DNA from: Capnocytophaga sp.
GTDB lineage: Bacteria; Bacteroidota; Bacteroidia; Flavobacteriales; Flavobacteriaceae
Direction of reading: 5' to 3'
DNA length: 64,000 nucleotides
Assembly (NCBI RefSeq): GCF_030532915.1
Contig: NZ_JAUNKD010000003.1
Location: 60,483 to 124,482, forward strand
Shown piece by piece: positions 1 through 9,726 of this stretch (within the stretch, counting starts at the first letter, position 1; the number at the start of each line of letters is the position of its first letter). The notes beneath the pieces were generated by a model that searched no databases, had not been told where the DNA came from, and saw only the letters and a list, made by a program, of their open reading frames with translations. The position numbers and the translations under genes are program-made.

Positions 1-1857
1 GCGGTTGATCAAAATTTGGTAATTCTTGACGAAGCCACCATTTTCAACGCCTCGCACTTGTTTGGTTTTTTGAGCGTTTTTAATGCCGATGCGGTGCGTG
101 ATATGAAACTTTACAAAGGCGGAATGCCGGCTCGATACGGAGGCAGAACGGCTTCGGTATTAGATATTTACCAAAAAGACGGAAATCGGAATAACTATCA
201 TACAACAGGTGGTATCGGCTTGCTTTCATCGCGCCTTTTGGTGGAAGGTCCTTTGCAAAAAGAGAGAAGTTCGTTTTTGCTTGGCGGGAGAGCCTCGTAT
301 GCGCATTTGTTTTTAAAACTGACCAACAACAAAAACAGCGCTTATTTTTATGATTTGAACACCAAACTTTCGTACCAGCTCGATGCTAACAACACGTTGT
401 ACCTTTCGGGCTATTTTGGACGTGATTTTTTCAATTTGAATAAAAATTTGATGAATGTTTACGGAAATTCGCTTGTGAATTTGCGTTGGAATCATATTTT
501 TAACGACCGGCTTTTTGCTAATATGTCGCTCATTTTCAGTGATTATTACTACGGGTTTAGTTTTGAACGCATTGGTTTTGAATGGAATTCGGGCATTCAG
601 AACATAAACCTGAAATACGATTTTCGCGCCTATCTTTCCGAGCGTTTAAAGCTCTCGTACGGACTTCAATCCATCGGCTATCGGTTTGTGCCGGGCAAAC
701 TTGCACCCACTTCGCCCGATTCGTACATTAAAGAACGTTATTTACCTAATAAGTACGCCATTGAAGCAGGTATTTATGCCGAGGCGGAACATAAACTTAC
801 CGAAAAACTCAATGTGTCGTACGGGTTGCGCATCAATTCGTTTTATCAGTTGGGGGCACGCGTGCTGAATCGGTATAAAAACGATGAAGCCGTGGATTTT
901 AATGCCGCACGTCGCATTTATCAAAAGGCAACACCCATCGGAACACAAGAGTACGGCAGCGGGAAACTCATTGATGTTTTCGGGCATCTCGAACCCCGTC
1001 TTACCTTGTCGTATGCACTGAATGACAACCATTCCGTAAAGGCAAGTTACGGCAGAAATGCGCAGTATTTGCACTTGATTTCAAACACCTCGTCACCCAC
1101 ACCGCTCGACGTTTGGACACCGAGCGACCGTTACCTCAAACCGCAACTGGGCAATCAGGTAGCGGTGGGCTATGCCGGTAATTTTCTTGAAGATGCGTAC
1201 AGTTTTGAAGCTGAAACATATTACAAAACCACCCAAAATCGACTTGATTACATTGACGGAGCCGACCTTATCGCCAACGAAGCCATTGAACAGGTGGTTC
1301 TGAGCGGGCACAGTCGTGCTTACGGGTTGGAATTGCTCTTTCGTAAAAACACGGGGAAACTCACCGGTTGGATTGCCTACACGCTTTCAAAGTCAGAACA
1401 ACAAACCCAAGGGCGAACACCCGATGAGCCCGGAATTAATAACGGGGCGTGGTACAGCACGCCTTATGACAAGCCTCACGACCTGTCGGTAACGGCTACT
1501 TATGCACTCAACCCCAAATGGACGTTCGGTGCGGCATTCAATTTGCAAACGGGGCTTCCGGCAAATTATCCCGTTGGGGCGTATGATTATTTGGGGCAAA
1601 CCATTCTGAATTACAGTAAACGAAACGAATACCGCTTGCCTACCTATCATCGGCTTGATGTATCGGCAACCTATACCCCACAGCGCCAAAACAAACGCTG
1701 GAAGAGCGAATGGGTTTTCGGGATTTACAATTTGTACAACAGAAAAAATGCCGTATCAATTTCGTTTCGTGAAAATGAAACCACACGCCAAAACGAGGCG
1801 GTCAAACTTTCTATTTTCGGGATTATCCCCAGTGTAACCTATAATTTTACGTTTTAA
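1..1857 (+). CDS. TonB-dependent receptor, 5'-truncated by window edge
   Basis: Outer-membrane receptor that would import a ligand with energy from TonB/ExbBD. The frame is open from base 1, so signal peptide, carboxypeptidase-like domain and most of the plug lie upstream of the window. The first visible residues (VDQNLVILDEATIFN, then LYKGGMPARYGGR) are the end of a SusC/FecA-type plug; the rest is a beta-barrel of roughly 560 residues rich in alternating aromatic residues and ending in TYNFTF, a typical terminal-Phe outer-membrane signal. The stop overlaps the start of the DUF4249 lipoprotein by one base (TAATG), so the two are translationally coupled. The substrate cannot be told from sequence. 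An apparent start at base 16 is a TTG inside the gene, not the real start. Confidence 0.93.
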   Translation, partial: AVDQNLVILDEATIFNASHLFGFLSVFNADAVRDMKLYKGGMPARYGGRTASVLDIYQKDGNRNNYHTTGGIGLLSSRLLVEGPLQKERSSFLLGGRASYAHLFLKLTNNKNSAYFYDLNTKLSYQLDANNTLYLSGYFGRDFFNLNKNLMNVYGNSLVNLRWNHIFNDRLFANMSLIFSDYYYGFSFERIGFEWNSGIQNINLKYDFRAYLSERLKLSYGLQSIGYRFVPGKLAPTSPDSYIKERYLPNKYAIEAGIYAEAEHKLTEKLNVSYGLRINSFYQLGARVLNRYKNDEAVDFNAARRIYQKATPIGTQEYGSGKLIDVFGHLEPRLTLSYALNDNHSVKASYGRNAQYLHLISNTSSPTPLDVWTPSDRYLKPQLGNQVAVGYAGNFLEDAYSFEAETYYKTTQNRLDYIDGADLIANEAIEQVVLSGHSRAYGLELLFRKNTGKLTGWIAYTLSKSEQQTQGRTPDEPGINNGAWYSTPYDKPHDLSVTATYALNPKWTFGAAFNLQTGLPANYPVGAYDYLGQTILNYSKRNEYRLPTYHRLDVSATYTPQRQNKRWKSEWVFGIYNLYNRKNAVSISFRENETTRQNEAVKLSIFGIIPSVTYNFTF

Positions 1858-2759
1858 TGATGAAAAAAAAATTTTACGTCTATTGTTTTTTACTGATGTT
1901 ACTGGCTTCGTGCGAGGAAGTGATTGACGTGAACCTTGATTCACAAGCCCAAATGTTGGTCATTGATGCCCGTATTGATTGGAAAAAAGGCGAAAATAAA
2001 GCCTATCCCGTTGTGCATCTGACCCATACGCGCGATTATTACCACGATGCCATCTCAAAACCCGTGCGGGGTGCCGTGGTGAAAATCATTGCTGAAAACG
2101 GCAAGGAGTTTGCGCTTTCCGAAATGTCTTTTGAGGCAATTCCGTACGAAGTACCGGGTTTTTATTTTGACATTCCTTTTGGCGTAGGCGGAAGTTTTTA
2201 CGTTTGCAAAGAAGAATTTATCCCGGCCTTAAATCAGGAATATGAGTTACGAGTTGATTTTCAGGGAGAATCGTATACCGCAAAAGCAACGATGCACGAA
2301 ACAGCCACTATTGATGTTTCGCGGGCTGAACAGAACAACAACGGCGGGTTTTTAGGTGATAAAATAGAAGTTAAATTCTTTTTTGACGGCATTGAAAACG
2401 AAGAAAATAACTATCTGGTGAAAATGAACGACACGGCTCGTGATGAGCTTTTTACGTTAGACGATAAGTTTTTAGCACGTAAAAAATTCTTTTTCACCAC
2501 ACTTGGTTTGGAACACGAATTGAAGGTGAATGACACCATAAAAATGAGTCTGTATCGCATTTCGCCCGATTATATGCAAATAGCCAAGTTGTTACGAAGT
2601 GTAGCCATCAGTGATGGTGGCGGACGTGGTGGTCCGCCTTCGTACACCGTTCCGACGCGGGTTTACGGCAATATTGTCAATACAAAAGATGCTACTAAAA
2701 ATCCGTTGGGGGCATTTCGGGTATCGCAGTACTCTCAGGAACAATATATTATCAAGTAA
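1857..2759 (+). CDS. DUF4249 lipoprotein, partner of TonB receptor
   Basis: A 300-residue predicted lipoprotein. The N-terminus has a Lys-rich start, a hydrophobic core and a lipobox (LLASCEE) with Cys near residue 19, so it should be lipid-anchored. The body is beta-rich and matches the DUF4249 pattern, a family that in Bacteroidota is regularly encoded directly after a TonB-dependent receptor with a carboxypeptidase-like domain. The one-base overlap with the receptor fits that arrangement. It probably forms an accessory surface subunit of the receptor, but its biochemical role is unknown. There is a second ATG immediately after the first; either could be used. Confidence 0.85.
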   Translation: MMKKKFYVYCFLLMLLASCEEVIDVNLDSQAQMLVIDARIDWKKGENKAYPVVHLTHTRDYYHDAISKPVRGAVVKIIAENGKEFALSEMSFEAIPYEVPGFYFDIPFGVGGSFYVCKEEFIPALNQEYELRVDFQGESYTAKATMHETATIDVSRAEQNNNGGFLGDKIEVKFFFDGIENEENNYLVKMNDTARDELFTLDDKFLARKKFFFTTLGLEHELKVNDTIKMSLYRISPDYMQIAKLLRSVAISDGGGRGGPPSYTVPTRVYGNIVNTKDATKNPLGAFRVSQYSQEQYIIK

Positions 2760-2764
2760 AACCG

Positions 2765-3754
2765 ATGACAGTTGCTGTTGTAATTCTCAATTGGAACGGA
2801 AGGGCGCTTTTGGAGAAGTTTTTGCCTTCGGTGTTGTGTTATTCTCCCCAAGCTGCTGTTTATGTGGTAGATAACGCTTCAACAGATGATTCGGTAACGA
2901 TGCTGAAAACTGATTTTCCGCAGGTCGAAGTAATTGAACTGCCCTTTAACGGAGGATATGCCCGAGGCTACAATGCTGCATTAGAGCAAATTACAGCCGA
3001 TGTGTACTGCTTGCTTAATTCAGATGTTGAGGTTACCGAAAATTGGCTTGCAAACGTCCCGAAATGGTTTGCCGATGATGCCGTAGGGGCGGTTCAACCC
3101 AAAATTTTGGACTACAAACACCGTGAAAAGTTTGAATATGCCGGTGCGGCGGGCGGTTTTATCGATAAATACGGATTTCCGTTCTGTCGAGGACGTATTT
3201 TTGATACCATCGAAACCGATAACGGGCAGTATGACACTGAAAAAACAATTTTCTGGGCTTCTGGCGCTTGTTTTTTTGTCCGTTCAGCTGTTTTTCATCG
3301 GCTTAACGGCTTTGACACCGATTTTTTTGCGCATCAAGAGGAAATTGACTTCTGTTGGCGATTGCATCACTTGGGCAAAAAGGTGGTTTTTAGTCCTGAA
3401 AGCGTGGTTTATCATATCGGAGGAGCTACCTTGCCAACCGATAATCCGCAAAAAACCTATCTCAATTTTCGAAACAGCCTGTTTATGCTTTTGAAAAACC
3501 TGCCTCAACAAGGGTTGTATAGCACTTTATTCTTGCGGATGGTGCTTGATGGCATAGCGGGCGTACGATTTGCTTTGCAAGGTAAGTTTTGGTTTACGTG
3601 GGCAATCGTTCGGGCTCATTTTGGTTTTTATAAGCGTTTTTTTGCTGTTAAAAGTAAGCGAACACCTGGCTTGTTTTCATCGTATTATTACATAAAATCA
3701 GTGGTTTGGGCATACTTTGTTAAAAATAAAAAGTTTTTTAACGAGCTTAATTGA
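2765..3754 (+). CDS. Family 2 glycosyltransferase
   Basis: A 329-residue GT-A fold glycosyltransferase of family 2, similar to rhamnosyltransferase-like enzymes. Visible motifs are the N-terminal VVILNWNG strand, the nucleotide-binding VDNASTDDS and the metal-binding NSDVE near residue 80, followed by an EEIDFCWR acceptor/catalytic-base region near residue 195. The C-terminal 90 residues are hydrophobic and basic and may associate with the membrane. It would transfer an activated sugar to a surface polysaccharide or lipid, but donor and acceptor are not identifiable. It lies 5 bp after the DUF4249 gene, so it may be cotranscribed, although the functions are not obviously linked. Confidence 0.9.
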   Translation: MTVAVVILNWNGRALLEKFLPSVLCYSPQAAVYVVDNASTDDSVTMLKTDFPQVEVIELPFNGGYARGYNAALEQITADVYCLLNSDVEVTENWLANVPKWFADDAVGAVQPKILDYKHREKFEYAGAAGGFIDKYGFPFCRGRIFDTIETDNGQYDTEKTIFWASGACFFVRSAVFHRLNGFDTDFFAHQEEIDFCWRLHHLGKKVVFSPESVVYHIGGATLPTDNPQKTYLNFRNSLFMLLKNLPQQGLYSTLFLRMVLDGIAGVRFALQGKFWFTWAIVRAHFGFYKRFFAVKSKRTPGLFSSYYYIKSVVWAYFVKNKKFFNELN

Positions 3755-3764
3755 GAAAAAATAG

Positions 3765-3772
3765 TAAATTTG
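3765..3772 (+). promoter_or_regulatory. Candidate -7 box (TAAATTTG) for OmpA-type gene
   Basis: TAAATTTG matches the Bacteroidota -7 consensus TAnnTTTG. It sits 33 bp before the OmpA-family start. No TTG was found at the expected upstream distance. Confidence 0.5.
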
Positions 3773-3805
3773 CACACGAACCTTATAAAATAAACAAAGT
3801 TAGAA

Positions 3806-4672
3806 ATGAGAAAAATTTTAGTTGTTGTTTCATTGGTCGGTTTTTTAGCAACATCTTGTGTTTCAAATAAAAAGTATAATGAATTGGCAGAGAAACACAA
3901 ACAAACCGAAGATTTGCTAAACACGGCAACAATGAAATTGAATGTATGTTTGAAAGATTATGAGAGTTTGCAACATCAGGTAACAAGCCTCAAAAATCAA
4001 AATGATTTGCTTAAAGAAAACAATCAGCAACTTATCAGCAATGTGGGCAATTTAACCACGCTGACCCAAAAAGGAGCTGAAAACCTTGAAAAATCATTGG
4101 AAAGCCTTCGCGAAAAGGATTTGACAATCCGTAACTTACGCGATGCCGTAACGCGCCGTGACTCAATTAATTTGGCTTTGGTACAAAGCCTGAAAGGAGC
4201 CGTAGGGAATTTGGACGACCAAGATATTGAAATTAAGGTTGAAAAAGGAGTGGTTTTCGTAAATATTTCCGATAAATTGCTTTTCAGCAGCGGAAGTTAT
4301 GCCGTTACCAGCCGAGCCAAAGAAGTGTTGGGCAAAGTAGCCGCTGTGGTTAAAAATAAACCCGATTTTGAATTTATGGTAGAAGGACATACTGATAATG
4401 TGCCGTTTAGGGCAAACAGTTCCGTAAAAGATAACTGGGATTTGAGCGTGCTTCGAGCCACTGCGGTAGTGCGTATATTGCAAAACGATTTCGGGGTTAC
4501 CCCTTCGCGGATGACTGCCGCCGGACGCAGTGAATACGTTCCGGTAACCAGCAACGCGACCAAAGAAGGCAAGGCTCAAAACCGAAGAACCCGCATTGTG
4601 GTGCTTCCGAAATTGGATCAATTCTACAATATGATTGAAGAAGGAATCAAAGACCCTGCCATTAACAAATAA
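3806..4672 (+). CDS. OmpA-family lipoprotein
   Basis: A 288-residue envelope protein that tethers the outer membrane to peptidoglycan. It starts with a lipoprotein signal (LVGFLATSCVSN, Cys near residue 18), followed by a heptad-rich helical stretch (about residues 25-120: KKYNELAEKHKQTEDLL and similar) that should form a coiled coil, and then an OmpA C-terminal domain (about 140-275). The peptidoglycan-binding signature is visible as MVEGHTDNVPF plus NWDLSVLRATAV and the NRRTRIVV end. It is monocistronic: it has its own -7 box and a strong terminator follows. The build resembles flavobacterial OmpA/MotB proteins annotated only as OmpA family. Confidence 0.92.
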   Translation: MRKILVVVSLVGFLATSCVSNKKYNELAEKHKQTEDLLNTATMKLNVCLKDYESLQHQVTSLKNQNDLLKENNQQLISNVGNLTTLTQKGAENLEKSLESLREKDLTIRNLRDAVTRRDSINLALVQSLKGAVGNLDDQDIEIKVEKGVVFVNISDKLLFSSGSYAVTSRAKEVLGKVAAVVKNKPDFEFMVEGHTDNVPFRANSSVKDNWDLSVLRATAVVRILQNDFGVTPSRMTAAGRSEYVPVTSNATKEGKAQNRRTRIVVLPKLDQFYNMIEEGIKDPAINK

Positions 4673-4694
4673 CAGAAATTTAGAAAAACGTGGT

Positions 4695-4731
4695 AAAAAT
4701 CGGTTATTCAGCAAGTGAATAACCGATTTTT
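4695..4731 (+). terminator. Rho-independent terminator after OmpA gene
   Basis: A perfect 16-bp inverted repeat (4695-4710 and 4716-4731) with loop GCAAG. The arm ends in a T-run on the + strand. Confidence 0.9.
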
Positions 4732-4837
4732 ATTTTGCTGAAAATTAAATTTTTTTAAAGCAAAATATTGGTGAAATTCCAAAACGTTGCCAAGTTTTTA
4801 GGTAAGAAAAACAACCATTTAAAAAATAATCAAATCA

Positions 4838-4868
4838 TTGCAAAATGCCCGTAAAATTAATATCTTTG
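4838..4868 (+). promoter_or_regulatory. hemL promoter: TTG (-33) and TATCTTTG (-7)
   Basis: TTG at 4838-4840 and TATCTTTG at 4861-4868 are 20 bp apart, matching the Bacteroidota sigma-factor consensus. The hemL ATG follows 26 bp downstream. Confidence 0.75.
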
Positions 4869-4893
4869 CGAAATAATTTGTAATAGTTTTAAA

Positions 4894-6180
4894 ATGTTGT
4901 ATAAAAGAAGCAGTGAGCTTTTCGCCGAAGCAAAAAAAGTATTGCCCGGTGGGGTTAATTCGCCCGTTCGGGCTTTTAATGCAGTAGGCGGAGAGCCAAT
5001 TTTCATAAAACAAGCGCAAGGAGCATATCTTTACGATGAGGATAATCGAAAGTATATTGATTATATTGCCTCGTGGGGTCCGTTAATTTTAGGGCACGCC
5101 CACCGGCCGGTGGTTAAAGCCATTACCGAAAAAGCCGCTTGCGGAACCTCGTTCGGGATACCAACCGAGTTAGAAATCCGCATTGCCGAGTTAGCTGTTT
5201 CGATGGTTCCGAATATTGATAAAATTCGTTTTGTAAACAGTGGAACCGAAGCCTGTATGAGTGCCGTGCGTTTGGCACGTGGGTACACCAACCGCGAAAA
5301 AATTATCAAATTCGCAGGTTGTTATCACGGGCATTCCGATTCGTTTTTGATTGAAGCAGGCAGTGGAGCGGTTACCTTTGGTAGTCCCAGCAGCCCCGGT
5401 ATTACGCAAGGAACGGCAAAAGACACACTTTTAGCTGCTTACAACGATATAGAGTCGGTAAAAGTGCTTTTTGAAGCCAATCCTGAGCAAATCGCTGCCG
5501 TGATTATCGAACCCGTAGCCGGAAATATGGGCTGTGTGCCGCCCCAAGCAGGATTTTTGGAAGCCTTGCGTAAATTGTGTACTGAAAACGGAAGTTTACT
5601 TATTTTTGATGAAGTGATGACCGGATTTCGCTTGGCAAAAGGAGGGGCGCAGGAAGTTCTTGGTATAAAGGCAGATATTGTTACCTTCGGGAAAGTAATC
5701 GGTGGCGGATTGCCCGTAGGGGCTTTTGCAGCAAGCCGTGAAATTATGCGTTTTTTAGCGCCCGAAGGTCCCGTGTATCAGGCGGGTACGTTGAGCGGCA
5801 ATCCGTTGGCGATGAGTGCCGGTTTGGCGATGCTTACCGAGTTGAATCAGCGTCCTGAAGTGTTTGAAAGTCTCGCCAAAAAAACAGAATATCTACATAA
5901 AGGATTTGAAGCGGTACTTTCGGCTACCGACATTCCGTTTCAAATTAACAGGTTTGGCTCAATGATTTCATTGCATTTTAATGAAAATCAGGTAGTTGAT
6001 TTTGTGTCTTCGGCTAAAAGTAATATGGAACTTTTCAAAAAATACTTCCACGGAATGCTTGCCGAAGGTATTTATTTACCGCCAAGCGCCTTTGAGAGTT
6101 ACTTCCTGAATGATGCTCTTTCATATGCTGATTTAGACCAAACCATTATCGCTTTTGAAAAGGTAATCAAAGCTTTTTAA
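4894..6180 (+). CDS. hemL: Glutamate-1-semialdehyde 2,1-aminomutase
   Basis: A cytosolic PLP enzyme that converts glutamate-1-semialdehyde to 5-aminolevulinate in the C5 route to tetrapyrroles. At 428 residues it has the usual family length. Seen directly: [12 protein letters not shown] at the N-terminus (family hallmark), [18 protein letters not shown] for cofactor binding, [10 protein letters not shown], and the PLP Schiff-base lysine in [15 protein letters not shown] (about residue 267). It has its own promoter and no close partner. A probable hemD lies about 18 kb downstream, so heme genes are scattered here. Confidence 0.97.
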   Translation: MLYKRSSELFAEAKKVLPGGVNSPVRAFNAVGGEPIFIKQAQGAYLYDEDNRKYIDYIASWGPLILGHAHRPVVKAITEKAACGTSFGIPTELEIRIAELAVSMVPNIDKIRFVNSGTEACMSAVRLARGYTNREKIIKFAGCYHGHSDSFLIEAGSGAVTFGSPSSPGITQGTAKDTLLAAYNDIESVKVLFEANPEQIAAVIIEPVAGNMGCVPPQAGFLEALRKLCTENGSLLIFDEVMTGFRLAKGGAQEVLGIKADIVTFGKVIGGGLPVGAFAASREIMRFLAPEGPVYQAGTLSGNPLAMSAGLAMLTELNQRPEVFESLAKKTEYLHKGFEAVLSATDIPFQINRFGSMISLHFNENQVVDFVSSAKSNMELFKKYFHGMLAEGIYLPPSAFESYFLNDALSYADLDQTIIAFEKVIKAF

Positions 6181-6227
6181 GTGTTATTGTTATTTTAATG
6201 CTGAAAAAAGGCTTTGTTTCAAAATAA

Positions 6228-8492
<2,265 letters not shown>

Positions 8493-8506
8493 TCAAGTAA
8501 AATATG

Positions 8507-8536
8507 AAAAACAGCACAGAAACCTGTGCTGTTTTT
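8507..8536 (+). terminator. Terminator after isocitrate dehydrogenase
   Basis: Hairpin AAAAACAGCACAG / CTGTGCTGTTTTT with a 4-base loop, followed by more T. Confidence 0.9.
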
Positions 8537-8567
8537 TTTATTGAAAAATCCAAAAAGCATAAAAAAA

Positions 8568-8589
8568 GACTTTCTGAATACAGAAAGTC
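8568..8589 (-). terminator. Terminator of the PepSY-like gene
   Basis: Perfect 9-bp stem GACTTTCTG / CAGAAAGTC with loop AATA. Read on the minus strand it is followed by seven T, as expected for the gene ending at 8631. Confidence 0.85.
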
Positions 8590-8630
8590 CTTTTTCACAA
8601 TGCATATAAATACTACTACTAACTCCTATT

Positions 8631-8933
8631 TTATTTTTTTAACAGGTTTCCATCTTTGTCAAAGTACACCACGAAAGCCTCTGAATTACTGTCGGTTGCT
8701 TCAATTTTGTACTCTTCCTTGGCATTGACAAATGCTTTGTTGATGGTTGCTCCTTCATAGGTTTTTGCAAAAGCCTCTACCACAGCGGCAGGGAGTTTAT
8801 CTTTTTCAACTTCGGTGTACTCTTCCTCTTGAATGGCAGTAACCGCTGATTTTTCAATTTCTACATTTCTTTCCTGTGCAAAAGCCGATAGGCTACCTAA
8901 TGCTAATACGCTTAAAAATAAAGTTTTTTTCAT
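8631..8933 (-). CDS. Small secreted PepSY-like protein
   Basis: A 100-residue protein with a clear signal peptide (MKKTLFLSVLALGSLSAFAQ, cleavage probably after AQ). The mature part is acidic, and its C-terminal half (AFAKTYEGATINKAF ... EEYKIEATDSNSEAFVVYF) resembles the PepSY-like / beta-lactamase-inhibitor-like fold common in small periplasmic proteins of Bacteroidota. No catalytic residues are evident. It stands alone with its own terminator. Function unknown; periplasmic inhibition or binding is only a guess from the fold. Confidence 0.75.
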   Translation of the reverse strand: MKKTLFLSVLALGSLSAFAQERNVEIEKSAVTAIQEEEYTEVEKDKLPAAVVEAFAKTYEGATINKAFVNAKEEYKIEATDSNSEAFVVYFDKDGNLLKK

Positions 8934-9131
8934 AAGTTTTTACTTTAAAAATTAATAATTGTTTTTTGTGCTAAAAGATGTTAAATTGTAATTTAGTTTT
9001 TTCTAATTTTTTGCTTTAATGTCTGTTTCAAATGATTGTTTTAATGATTAATTTTAATTTTACAGTAATGAATAAATTTTTGTTTTTTTTTTCTAATTTT
9101 TTGTTTTATACCAATTATAATTGTTTTTATC
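8934..9131. other. AT-rich gap with three CTAATTTTTTG direct repeats
   Basis: No gene is seen. The sequence is very AT-rich and carries CTAATTTTTTG(C/T)TTT at 9003, 9093 and 9132, the last overlapping the stop of the following small gene. The copies could be remnants of duplicated gene ends. Confidence 0.4.
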
Positions 9132-9326
9132 CTAATTTTTTGTTTTGAAAAAGGTAATGATCACTTTATAAACCTTTTCCATAAAAGTGGGTGCGTTTTT
9201 CAGTTGAGCAACATTTTCCTGTTTTTTATCCTCTTGAAAAATCATTTCCATTATGCCGTCATAAATCACAACTGGATTCAAATTTGACAAATTATTTATT
9301 CTTGAAGTTAAATTTTCTGTTGCCAT
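9132..9326 (-). CDS. Hypothetical 64-residue protein
   Basis: A short frame, MATENLTSRINNL at the start and VYKVIITFFKTKN at the end. It has no signal peptide, lipobox or recognised motif; a mildly hydrophobic C-terminal helix (VYKVIITFF) is the only feature. The composition is protein-like and the frame stands alone in an AT-rich region, which supports it being real, but no strong ribosome binding site or exact -7 box is visible. Function unknown. Confidence 0.4.
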   Translation of the reverse strand: MATENLTSRINNLSNLNPVVIYDGIMEMIFQEDKKQENVAQLKNAPTFMEKVYKVIITFFKTKN

Positions 9327-9726
9327 AACTTTTATTTTTTGTGTTTACGTTAGTTATATTGAAAAAAGTGTACCAAATTAACTCTGGTTGAGAATTATTG
9401 TTTTAAAATATTGGTAATCATTGTATTGTTGTTGAATTAAATTTTGTGTACACTGTGTATGCTTCGTTAAAATATGTGTAAATTACACAAAACGCATATA
9501 AAAATTACACACAATTTGTGTTTCCTTACTTGAAAAAATGTGTATTAAAAGTAGAATAGTAGATTTATGTAAATACAAATAAAAGAAGGATTGTTACTCA
9601 AAACAACCCTTCTCTGTTTAAATAAATCTAATAGCACGAAAAAACATAAATGTGAGATTCCCATCTCATTCATTTACACGGCTAATTTACTAAAAAGCGA
9701 CAGGAAAAACAAGTGTTTAGTAAATA
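9327..9726. other. AT-rich intergenic region with a cluster of TGTGTA motifs
   Basis: No gene is seen. Between about 9445 and 9523 there are several TGTGTA/TACACA half-sites, including a near-perfect dyad TGTGTAAATTACACA at 9475-9489. This could be an operator for the 64-residue gene on the minus strand. The 3' end near mutS2 holds the hairpin listed separately. Confidence 0.4.
9584..9613 (-). terminator. Probable terminator after mutS2
   Basis: Imperfect inverted repeat AGAAGGATTGTT / AACAACCCTTCT with one internal mismatch and a 6-base loop. On the minus strand it is followed by TTTTATTTG. It lies about 115 bp beyond the mutS2 stop. Confidence 0.5.

Noticed and set aside
742..1689. Long antisense frames within the receptor gene
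   Set aside because: They are reverse-frame shadows of the well-supported TonB-dependent receptor.
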